43,275 nt of DNA from Myxococcales bacterium (GTDB taxonomy: Bacteria; Myxococcota_A; Polyangia; Polyangiales; Ga0077539). The stretch's first letter is position 1. Each line of letters starts with the position of its first letter. The stretch lies in the NCBI GenBank assembly GCA_013298625.1, contig JAAFIF010000086.1:1-43275 (forward strand), written 5' to 3'. The position numbers and the translations under genes are program-made. The notes beneath the pieces are model-generated. The model was not told the origin of the DNA and searched no databases. It worked only from the letters and a program-made list of their open reading frames with translations. Positions 26,051-36,193 of this stretch are shown one piece after another.

Positions 26051-26797
26051 TCATCCGTCTTGATGGATCCCCATCGCCGCGCACAGCCCCGCGTAGTTGC
26101 GGTAGAGGATGCGGTCGAACTGCGCGCCGGTGACCTTCGCCGGAGCGCAAACGCTTTCGAGAAGCGCGCTCTGCAACTGCTCGTAGCTATCGTTGTTCGA
26201 CTGCACGTCGACTGGCGCACGCACCCCGGCGGCCTCGAGCACGTTGAGCACCCGCACGTCGAACGCGATCAGCGAGCGCCCGAGGTCGAGCCCGATGAGA
26301 AAATCGCGCGCTCCCTTGTGCCCGATGTACTCGAGGTCTTTGCGCACTCGCTTCACGCGCGCGGCGTCGTCGGGCATCGCAGCCAATCGCGCGAGGTAGG
26401 ACGCCGCTCCGCCGCAGTGCTGAGCGAACTCGAAGTTGGCGACGAGCGCCTGCGTCTTCTTGCACGCGGTGGGATCGTCGGTGACGTAGCGCACGCTGTG
26501 CTTGCGAAGCACCTCGTGAATGGCCGTCGTGCGCTGCGCGGCGTTCATGGGCGCGAGCTTCTCGATGGAGATCAGACGCAAGTCGCCGGAGTCGGCGAGC
26601 TGCTCCCAGCGCGCGCTGCTTCCGACGACGCACACCTGCGAGAGGATGGCGCGCCAGAGCTCGTCGTCGTCGACGGACTTCCATCGGTCGACGGGCGTGA
26701 AGAAAGGGCGGGCGCGCTCGAGAAAGTCCTCGCAGGTGCAGATGGCCACGAGGCGCTTCGCGGCCGCGGGCGGAATCAATCGAGAGGTCGGTTTCAT
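26051..26797 (-). CDS. HhH-GPD-like DNA glycosylase/lyase family protein
   Basis: 248 aa from the ATG at 26797. The helix-hairpin-helix plus catalytic Asp pattern is visible: LEYIGHKGARDFLIGLDLG (about 156-172) followed by LIAFDVRVLNVL (Asp about 180), like the Ogg2-type G.G.KEASHFL...DRHIL... layout. DDDELWRAILSQVCVV (about 40-55) fits the first GPD helix. A Lys in GHKGARDF is in the position of the Schiff-base Lys of bifunctional glycosylases. It would excise damaged or modified bases, or simply bind DNA; substrate unknown. It lies 101 bp upstream of the helicase on the same strand, so they are probably co-transcribed. This coupling to a defence-like helicase is unusual for a housekeeping repair enzyme. 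Confidence 0.6.
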   Translation of the reverse strand: MKPTSRLIPPAAAKRLVAICTCEDFLERARPFFTPVDRWKSVDDDELWRAILSQVCVVGSSARWEQLADSGDLRLISIEKLAPMNAAQRTTAIHEVLRKHSVRYVTDDPTACKKTQALVANFEFAQHCGGAASYLARLAAMPDDAARVKRVRKDLEYIGHKGARDFLIGLDLGRSLIAFDVRVLNVLEAAGVRAPVDVQSNNDSYEQLQSALLESVCAPAKVTGAQFDRILYRNYAGLCAAMGIHQDG

Positions 26798-27200
26798 GGC
26801 TCGCGCGAAGAGTACCGCGGTCGTGAGGAAGCGCTGCGCGAACGCCACACGGCGGGTAGGACGAACACAACGCCGCGCTCGATGGGGCGATCGCGCAGCG
26901 CAGCGACGACGCACGTCGGAGTAGTCGTCCACAGCTGGAGCACGCTCATCGCGCTGAGCGGCTTGACACCCGCTACCCACGGGTGTTTGGTTGGCGAGTC
27001 TCGTTACTCAGGTTCAGTTTGGGCGTCTCGGGTCCCTGAACGCGCGGTGCGCCGCGTAACCTCAGTAACGCGACGTAAAACGACCCGAACCGTCAGCTAA
27101 AGACCCCATCTACGCGCAAGCGTATCGAACGCTCCTTCGAGCTCCGTGACCCAGCGGAGAGATGGAAGTCCGTGGCTGGCACTTTCTCAAAGGAGCCAAC
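26798..27200. other. Intergenic region between divergent defence and biosynthetic loci
   Basis: 403 bp with no supportable gene. It must hold the promoter for the minus-strand glycosylase-helicase pair and one for the plus-strand small gene. The only structure seen is a 13-bp inverted repeat with one mismatch, cgttactcaggtt (27002-27014) against aacctcagtaacg (27058-27070), separated by 43 bases. The small gene has a clear ribosome site (aaaggag) just before 27201. Confidence 0.4.
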
Positions 27201-27386
27201 ATGACTGCCAAGTTGAAGTCGAAGGCGGACCGCGACAACCACGCGGACCAGTGCAACCCAGCGGACACCAAGTACTACCGCTCGCGAGGAGCCTCCGAGG
27301 CGGAGGCCGAGACTCGAGCCAGGGAGTTCAGGCAAGAGGCACGACGTCGCGCGAACTCCAAGCGCGACGAAGAGGCGCTGGACTGA
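27201..27386 (+). CDS. Small hydrophilic protein of unknown function
   Basis: 61 aa from the ATG at 27201, chosen for the strong aaaggag site 6 bases before it. The sequence is charged and without Cys clusters or a leader-like Gly-Gly: DRDNHADQCNPADTKYYRSRG in the middle, then an Arg/Glu-rich helix (AETRAREFRQEARRR). It is reminiscent of small conserved hypothetical proteins with a DNHANQ.NPN...YW.SRG pattern, recalled from memory, with no assigned function. A 16-bp stem hairpin follows 11 bp after its stop, separating it from the operon downstream, so it is probably transcribed on its own. Confidence 0.5.
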   Translation: MTAKLKSKADRDNHADQCNPADTKYYRSRGASEAEAETRAREFRQEARRRANSKRDEEALD

Positions 27387-27397
27387 TTGCCATCGAC

Positions 27398-27439
27398 ACA
27401 CTCCCGCGGTGCTCACTGTCAGCAGCACCGCGGGAGTGT
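27398..27439 (+). terminator. Strong hairpin after the 61-aa gene
   Basis: acactcccgcggtgct (27398-27413) and agcaccgcgggagtgt (27424-27439) are perfectly complementary over 16 bp, with a 10-nt loop. The hairpin lies between the small gene and the four-gene operon, whose first start is at 27465. No run of T follows, so it may act as a bidirectional or Rho-helped terminator, or as a leader structure that controls the operon. Confidence 0.55.
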
Positions 27440-27464
27440 CGTCATGGTGCAGGAGCACAAAGCC

Positions 27465-28375
27465 ATGAGCGAACGAATCCTGGTCACCGGCTCCGCCGGG
27501 CTGATCGGCACATCCCTGTGCCGTGCGCTGCGTCGACGCGGTATCGACGTCGTCGAGTTCGACCTTCGCGCGCCCAGCAAGGGCGACCGCGGCGACATCG
27601 TCGACGCACATCGTGTGTCCGCTGCGGTGCAGCAGTGCGCCGGCGTTGTCCACCTCGCCGCGATCGCGCGCGTCGCTCCCTGCGAGGCCGACCCACGCAG
27701 TTGTTGGAGCACCAACGTGGAGGGCACCCACGCCGTCCTCCGCGCAGCGGAACGCGAAAGAGCGTGGTGTCTCTTCACGAGCAGTCGTGAGGTGTACGGC
27801 GCAAGCACGCAGCGCGTGGTGCGTGAAGACGCCCCACTCGCACCCATCAACGCGTACGGTCGATCGAAGGCTGCCGCCGAGGAGCTGGTCGAGCGTGCGC
27901 GAGCGGCGGGCCTCGCCGCAGCCGTCGTCCGTCTCGCAAACGTGTATGGCTCCATCGACGACTACGCCGAGCGCGTCGTCCCCGCGTTCGTGCGACGTGC
28001 GGTGGCTCAGCAGCCGTTGCTCGTCGAAGGCGAGGATCGATACCTCGACTTTACGCACGTCGACGATGTGGTCGAAGGACTGATGCTCGTCATCAACGAG
28101 CTGCGCAACGGCTGCAGCGCGGCACCGGTGCAGCTCGCCTCCGGCAGGGCGACAACGCTCGGCGCACTCGCGAGACTGGTGGTCGACGCAGCTCGGTCGA
28201 GCAGCGCCATCCAGCACGCGCCGCCCAGAGCCTATGCAGTTCCCGGATTCTGCGGTGACGGGACGCTCGCACGGACACGACTCGGATGGTCGCCTCGGGT
28301 TTCGCTGAGCGACGGAGTGACTCGAATGGTCTTGGACCAGCGCCGTCGCGCGGCTGCACACACGGAGATTGCGTC

Positions 28376-28379
<4 letters not shown>
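27465..28379 (+). CDS. NAD-dependent sugar-nucleotide epimerase/dehydratase (extended SDR)
   Basis: 304 aa. Start chosen at 27465, with aggag 10 bases upstream; an in-frame ATG at 27444 is the alternative. ILVTGSAGLIGTSL gives the NAD-binding GxxGxxG. The catalytic set is present: TSSREVYG (Ser) and YGRSK (Tyr-x3-Lys, about 130). DPRSCWSTNVEGTHAVL and YLDFTHVDDVVEGL are typical of UDP-/dTDP-sugar epimerases. It probably reshapes a nucleotide sugar that feeds the glycosyltransferase domain of the next protein; the substrate cannot be read from the sequence. The TGA overlaps the next ATG (ATGA at 28376-28379). First gene of the four-gene operon ending at 33722. Confidence 0.82.
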
Positions 28380-30723
<2,344 letters not shown>

Positions 30724-30727
<4 letters not shown>

Positions 30728-32394
30728 ACTGGCGCGTCCTCCAACCGTCTGCGGACGGCACACACCACGTCCACAGCGGGATCGCAGCGTACGAGATGCG
30801 CTTCGACGAGGTGCTCGCCTTTCACGAGCCCGGGCTCGCCCCCGTCCGTCGCGGGGCAGAAGCGTGGCACATCGATCCCATGGGGCGTCCCGTGTACACC
30901 GAGCGCTTCGACCGCACGTTTGGCTTCTACGACGGGCTCGCAGCAGTGCGTCGCGGTGAGTCTTGGTTTCATATCGCTGCCGACGGCGTTGCCGCGTACG
31001 ACGTTCGCTTCGCGTGGTGCGGCAACTTTCAGGAGCAACGCTGCCCTGTTCGACAAGCAGACGGGCGCTATCACCACATCGATCCAACCGGCGCAGCGCT
31101 CTACGAAAGCCGATGGCGATACGCCGGTGACTTTCGCGGCGGAGTTGCAGTCGTTCAAGATGACACCGGCCGTTCGACGCACATCGATCAGAACGGACGA
31201 CTGCTGCACGAACGCTGGTTCTTCGACCTAGACGTGTTTCACAAAGGCTTCGCTCGGGCACGAGACGAGCGAGGCTGGATGCACGTCGATCGTTCGGGAT
31301 CGCCAGTCTACGAGCGGCGATTCGCGATGGTCGAGCCGTTCTACAACGGTCAGGCACGGGTGGAACTCGACAACGGCGCCGTCGAAGTCATCGACGAAGC
31401 AGGCGCGACGCTCGTCCGACTGCGTGGCGCTCGCCCGACGACTGAGAAGACGCCGTTCTCCGCGTTGTCGGCGGAGTTGGTCGGCATCTGGCGCACGCGA
31501 ACCATCGCGGCTGCAGTCGAACTCGGCGTGTTCGATGCCCTTCCAGCGAGCGAGTCCGAGATCGCGAAGCAGTGCGCACTCGCGCCCGCCCGCGCTCCGC
31601 GCCTGTTGCACGCGCTCGCTGAGCTGGCGTTGATCGAGCAGAGCGACGGTCGTTGGGACGCGACGGCGCGGGGTGCGTTTCTCGCGCGATCGGAGCGACG
31701 TACGCTCGCGGACGCTGCGCTCGAGTACGCCGGTCCATTGGATCGACGATGGGCGGCGCTGACCACGGCGCTGCGCAACGAACGATGGAGTCCGTCGGAC
31801 GTCTTCGACGAGGTTGCGAACGATGCCTCTCGCGTCGACGGCCACCATCGAATGCTCGCGAGCTACGCAGCGCACGACTACGAGAGCATTGCTTCTGCGT
31901 TGCAGCTACGGGGCGACGAACACGTTGTTGATGCAGGGGGAGGACTCGGAGTGCTCGCCAAGACGTTGATCAGCGCCCGCCCGACGCTGACCGTCACGGT
32001 GCTCGACCGGCCCGAAGTGGTCGCGCGAGCTCCGGCGAACACCTCCTCCGTGCGGTTCGTCGCGCGTGACTTGTTCTCGCCCTGGAACACACAGGCCGAC
32101 GTGATCGTGTTGGCGCGGGTGCTGCACGACTGGGATGACGCTCGCGCCGCCGCCATTCTGCGGCGCGCTCGTGAGTCGCTGAAGCCCGGTGGAAGGGTCA
32201 TCGTTCTCGAAATGCTCCTCGACGACAGCCGCGTCAGAGGCGCGTTGACCGACCTTCATCTGCTCGTGGCGACAGGTGGCCAGGAGCGAACAGCAGTCGA
32301 TTTTGCTGCACTCTTCTCAGCGGCGGGCCTCGAGCTGCGCGAGCACTCGAAGGCGACGGCCCTCACGTCCGTCATCACCGGGGTGACGCGATGA
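30724..32394 (+). CDS. WG-repeat protein fused to SAM-dependent O-methyltransferase
   Basis: 556 aa. Residues 1-235 hold about six WG-type beta repeats (FYDGLAAVRRGESWFHIAADG, FRGGVAVVQDDTGRSTHID, FHKGFARARDERGWMHVDRSG), a fold usually used for binding. Residues about 248-320 resemble the dimerisation winged helix of plant-type O-methyltransferases (LGVFDALPASESEIAKQC, LLHALAELALIEQ). Residues 330-556 are the methyltransferase: HVVDAGGGLGVLAKTL (SAM motif I), ARVLHDWDDARAAAILRRA (the HDW catalytic region), KPGGRVIVLEMLL. It should methylate a hydroxyl or related group on the pathway product. Joined to both neighbours by ATGA overlaps. Confidence 0.85.
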
Positions 32395-33722
32395 GCGCCG
32401 AGACGGTGTTCGTTCCGCCTTCGACGTTGCTGATGCTCGATGCCGCACCGCTCGATCGCCCTGTGGTGGTGTTGTTGCGGCACTCAGCGCGTCCGCCGTT
32501 GCCTCCAGGCGACGAGGGCTTCGATATTCCGATCACAGACGACGGTGTGAGAATCGCGCGGGAGCTCGGTGCTCAACTGGGGCCACGCCTTCGATCGCTG
32601 CACTCGAGCCCGCTTCTTCGGTGCGTTCAGACCGCCCACTGCATTGCTGAAGGCGCGCGCGCGTCGCTCGAGGTCCATCCCGACACGCTGCTCGGTCACC
32701 CTGGCGTGTTCGTTGTCCACGGCGGCGCAGGCCGCGTATGGCGGCGATTGGGGCACGACGAGGTCATGGCCCATCTCGTCGGAGCGCGTGATGCCGAGCT
32801 CGATGGAGTCGCCGACGCGGACGCAGCGGCGCGCTTTCTCGTGCAGCGAATGCTCAGCGAAACCACGCCTGGTATCCACGTGTTCGTGACACACGACTCG
32901 CTCGTCACAGCAACGGCCGCTCGGCTGCTAGGGATCGCGTTTGATCGCTCGGCATGGCCGCTCTACCTCGACGGCGCGTGGTTCTGGCGCGACGGGCCGC
33001 GCACGTTCATCAGCTATCGCGACTGGTCGGGTTGGCGCGAGGAGGCGTTGTGCACGATCACCGAGCGCGACGTGCTTGCCCTTGCGCGCCGCGAGATCAA
33101 CGCAGTGATCGACGAGAAGATCGACGCGAGGTTCTTTCTCGCGGGCGGAGCCTTCAAGTCACTGCTCACCGGAAGGCGAGCACGGGATCTCGATCTGTGG
33201 GCTCCGTCCGAGGACGACCGTGCACGGCTGATTGTCGGCCTTCGCGAGCGCGGAGCGAGTATCGTCGAAACGCGTCCCTATTCAGAGGTCTTCGGCCTCG
33301 GTGACCGGGTCATCGATGTTCCCACGAGCTGCAGCGCGGAGTCGCTCGAGTCACGGCTCGCCCGGTTCGACATCGGGCTGTCGGCGATCGGCGTCGAACA
33401 CGCGCCCGGTGGTGCGCTGCGAGCGAGCGTCAGTCCGATCGCTCGCGAATCCGTCGCGCGCCGGGAGGTGCTCTTCTGCAAGCCGCTCGTGAACCAGCGA
33501 CACGCGTTGACATCGCTCGTTCGGCTGCGTCGGTACGGTCACGAACTCGGCTTCGCGGTGCCCGCGAGCGAAGAGAACGTGGTGTGGGACGTGTTCGATG
33601 CGCAAGACGACGACGAGAAGCGCACGATGATCGACAGGCTTCGTCGCAGCGAGGGCGAGCACGCGCTCGCGGACGAACTTGCGGCGCGAGGATGGTCGTC
33701 AGCGCGCGACGGCGCTCGCTGA
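32391..33722 (+). CDS. Histidine phosphatase fused to a polymerase-beta-type nucleotidyltransferase
   Basis: 443 aa. Residues 20-225 are a histidine phosphatase: VVVLLRHSARPPL (catalytic His31), SSPLLRCVQTA (second phosphate Arg, about 97) and VFVTHDSLVTATAA (second His, about 167). Residues 230-430 contain a poly(A)-polymerase-like head: FFLAGGAFKSLLTGRRARDLDLW (GG...DxD, about 249-268). It may therefore remove a phosphate and add a nucleotide, or handle a phosphorylated nucleotide-sugar intermediate. Last gene of the operon: it overlaps the methyltransferase by 4 bp and is followed by convergent genes. I know no characterised protein with this order. Confidence 0.82.
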   Translation: MSAETVFVPPSTLLMLDAAPLDRPVVVLLRHSARPPLPPGDEGFDIPITDDGVRIARELGAQLGPRLRSLHSSPLLRCVQTAHCIAEGARASLEVHPDTLLGHPGVFVVHGGAGRVWRRLGHDEVMAHLVGARDAELDGVADADAAARFLVQRMLSETTPGIHVFVTHDSLVTATAARLLGIAFDRSAWPLYLDGAWFWRDGPRTFISYRDWSGWREEALCTITERDVLALARREINAVIDEKIDARFFLAGGAFKSLLTGRRARDLDLWAPSEDDRARLIVGLRERGASIVETRPYSEVFGLGDRVIDVPTSCSAESLESRLARFDIGLSAIGVEHAPGGALRASVSPIARESVARREVLFCKPLVNQRHALTSLVRLRRYGHELGFAVPASEENVVWDVFDAQDDDEKRTMIDRLRRSEGEHALADELAARGWSSARDGAR

Positions 33723-34029
33723 GCACCCCCATCGACAGATCGGCGCCTCGGGGTCCGAAGACTCGAGAAATCCCCGAGCACGCAGCGCGTCGCAGAACCC
33801 GTAGGTCGAGCGAGGACAGCCTCGGGCACGGTGCGAAACAGAGGCTCGACGCCGAGCCCTCGCCCAACGCCCTCTGGATGCGGCCAGACCGGCGGCAACT
33901 CGTCATCCGCGAACTGCGCAGCGAGCGGTGGACGTACGCGGTCTATTCGCGAATCGCGAATATGCAACATGTACAACACGTTACGCTCAACATCGGCCGC
34001 GGACCAACCGCTCTGCTCGAGCGCCGCTG
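33723..34029. other. Gap between convergent genes, possible short coding remnant on minus strand
   Basis: 307 bp. On the minus strand a frame opens with a GTG at 34033 that overlaps the preceding stop (GTGA) and reads TAALEQSGWSAADVERNVL..., but it soon loses protein character and runs into the convergent gene. A different frame later reads TYGFCDALRARGFLESSDPE, which looks protein-like. It may be the decayed end of the minus-strand nuclease-helicase locus. It contains the small palindrome ttcgcgaatcgcgaa near 33947-33961. Nothing firm can be assigned. Confidence 0.3.
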
Positions 34030-35329
34030 TCACGCCCCGCGATACCGCCACCGCACCGCGGGGCTCTCGATCTCACCGCGCTCGTTCTGCACGCTGAGCG
34101 CCTCCTCCACGTTGCAGAACCCATACGCAAACTGCCGCACGCGCGCCGCGTACGCGAACACGTCCCGATCGCGCGGAATGTAGTCCAAGAAGCTCTCGGA
34201 GCAGAGCAGCAGCATCTTCTGCTTCGCGCGCGACGTGAGCACGTTGAACCGGTTGATGTCGTAGATGAACGCTTCCTCTGCGCTCAACTGGTCCCGGCTC
34301 GAGAGCGCCACGGACCCGATGATGAACGTGCGGTCCGAGCCCTGAAACTTCTCGACCGAGTAGATCGTCGCCCGCAGCGCCGTCATCAAGTCGCGGTCGC
34401 TCAGGCGCGTCACCCTGCCCTCGCCCGCGGTGAGTCGGTCGTAGATCGAGCGCGCGATCAATCGCCCGCGGCGCGCTCTCACGCAGCTCGCGCACGCGTC
34501 GCCGCACGGACTCGAACAGATGCACCGTGTCCCGCCACGCGAGTGGAACGATCAGCTCCCGCGGCGCCCCCACGAGCAACGTCGCCAGCGCGGTGAGGTC
34601 GCGCTTGGGAAAGATTCCGTTGCCGTCGGCGCGCACGAAGAAGCGATCGCGCATCGCGAGGCGGTCGAGCTCGTTGGAGAGCGCGAGCGCGTAGTAGAGC
34701 AGCTCGATCAGGTGACCGCGGCCGACGCCCTGCTCGTGCGCGTGCTTGATGTCGATGACGTTGATGCCGAAGCGCGACGCACGCTCGGCCTCGGGCACCA
34801 CGCGCAGCGTTGCGTCGGGCAGAACCTCCCACACGGGTCCCGTCGCAGAGGCATCGACCTGGTTGCCGACGACGAGGATGTCCGGGCGCAGAACTCCGGG
34901 CGATTTGCTGATGGGCAGCGCTTCGTCTGCGGTCGTCGCGAACGCGAACTCGATGAAGCGATCGGGCGTCGTCCACGCGTGTTCGAGCAGGTAGCGCTCG
35001 GAGCCGACGGGCGCAGCAGCGAGCTCAGCGTGAAGCGACACGAGCAGCGCAGCGTCGAAGGGCGACTGCACCACCGGCGTATCGGCAGAGAGCGACGAGC
35101 GAAAGCGCGCGTTGGGGTTGCGGGTCAGCAGGTCGTAGACCGAGCGCTCGTAGGCGCGACCGAGCTCCGCGAGCCCCGAGCGCGCCGAGCCCATCGCGAA
35201 GGGCGGCTCGACGATCGAGCGCATCGGCTCGAGCCAACGCGGGTCGGCCTCGCCGAGGTCGATGAAGAGCTGACGGTCGCACTCGAACTCGGCGAAGTGC
35301 TTGAACACCTGCTTGCTGATTTCACCCAT
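34030..35329 (-). pseudogene. Decayed nuclease-helicase: Cas4/RecB-like N-terminus joined to helicase C-terminus
   Basis: From the ATG at 35329 about 285 codons read as a Cas4/RecB-type nuclease: FAEFECDRQLFIDLGE near the start, LRPDILVVGNQ, then FGINVIDIKHAHEQ (D-x-K) and GHLIELLYYALALS (the QxxxY-like helix). Near 34460-34480 the sense frame shifts. In a second frame, down to the stop at 34030-34032, it reads a superfamily 1 helicase C-terminus (YSVEKFQGSDRTFIIGSVAL, FNVLTSRAKQKMLLL). The whole ATPase core between them, normally several hundred residues with Walker A and B, is absent. So a large internal deletion with frame change has inactivated the gene. It may once have served the neighbouring dnd genes. 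Confidence 0.7.
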
Positions 35330-35623
35330 TAGGGTCCCCTTCAGTGCGCCAGTCGCGCGATGGGGGAGATTCTATCGGGTGCGCGAAGAGGGCAATGGTT
35401 GAGGCCGACGTTCTGCCGCGTATTGGCAGTCGGTCCCGGAACGCGCCGCTGCCGGGAAGCTCTCGGCCGCGACATGTGATCCCCGTCAGACTCTGCCTCA
35501 GCAATTCGACCCCACGTGATCGTGCGCACGGCGCTCTATCACGACAACTCCACGGCCCGTTGGCATCAAGGCCAAGCAGCCTGAGCGTTGAGTTCAATGC
35601 TACGCCCGAGCGCCCACCACCAT

Positions 35624-36193
35624 CTACTCGTCACCGAGCATCCGCGCGATTGCCTCCCAATCAGATCTGGTCACGTCGCGAGGAATCCGCCTTTTCTCCG
35701 CGTTGACCATCGCATACACCTTCCCAGCCCGTTCAGGGCCGTAGCTCACGTGCAAGGCGTTCTTTGCACCGTAGAGGTAGAGCCTGTCGAAAGGGAGAGA
35801 CTCGCGGATCCAACGCGCAATCTCGAAGGCGCTCTTGTCCGGTACCCGCAGATCACACGACTGCCCACGGCGCACAGAGATCAGTTGGCCGCGAGAATCG
35901 AGCTCGCTGCCCGCATGCTGATCGTGCGGCGGTGAGATCCTCCCCTTGATGTGCTTCGTAAGCAGCGGCCCGGCGAAGCCGTAGGTGAGGAGCACTGGGC
36001 CAAACTCCTCATGCAACGGGTCGAGGATCTTCTGGGCTAGGCTCGCGACGCCGTCGAAGGTCTCGGCGCGGGCAGGAACGTTCGAGATCGGCGCGCCGTT
36101 TCGATCGAATGTGCTCCAGGTCTCGCCGCACTCGATGAGGTCGCCGAAGGTGAAGTAACGTGAGCAGCGAGACCGGAGGTCGAACATCGGCAT
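35624..36193 (-). CDS. Peptidase M15-like protein next to dnd-associated methyltransferase
   Basis: 189 aa from the ATG at 36193, which has agga 8 bases upstream; an ATG at 36187 is the alternative. The layout fits the D-Ala-D-Ala peptidase M15 fold: FTFGDLIECGETW, LAQKILDPLHEEFGPVLLTYGF, then HDQHAGSELD (zinc His and Asp positions) and KNALHVSYGPE (C-terminal His). It has no signal peptide, so a cell-wall role is doubtful. The gene faces away from the phosphorothioation-associated methyltransferase, and their start codons share bases, which suggests a linked role in DNA modification. The C-terminal part (RRIPRDVTRSDWEAIARML) is extra. The 294 bp downstream (35330-35623) hold nothing I can assign. 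Confidence 0.55.
   Translation of the reverse strand: MPMFDLRSRCSRYFTFGDLIECGETWSTFDRNGAPISNVPARAETFDGVASLAQKILDPLHEEFGPVLLTYGFAGPLLTKHIKGRISPPHDQHAGSELDSRGQLISVRRGQSCDLRVPDKSAFEIARWIRESLPFDRLYLYGAKNALHVSYGPERAGKVYAMVNAEKRRIPRDVTRSDWEAIARMLGDE

Noticed and set aside
24429..26063. 544-codon open frame on the plus strand opposite the helicase
   Set aside because: Antisense shadow of a clearly coding helicase; no motif and no plausible start.
27201..27386. Precursor peptide (RiPP) for the radical SAM enzyme
   Set aside because: The 61-aa product has one Cys, no leader/core boundary and no repeated core, and a strong hairpin separates it from the operon. It stays possible but unsupported.
33723..34033. 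RidA-like protein on the minus strand
   Set aside because: A short stretch (VERNVLYMLHIRDS) looks vaguely like RidA, but the rest does not follow the family and the frame overlaps a convergent gene.
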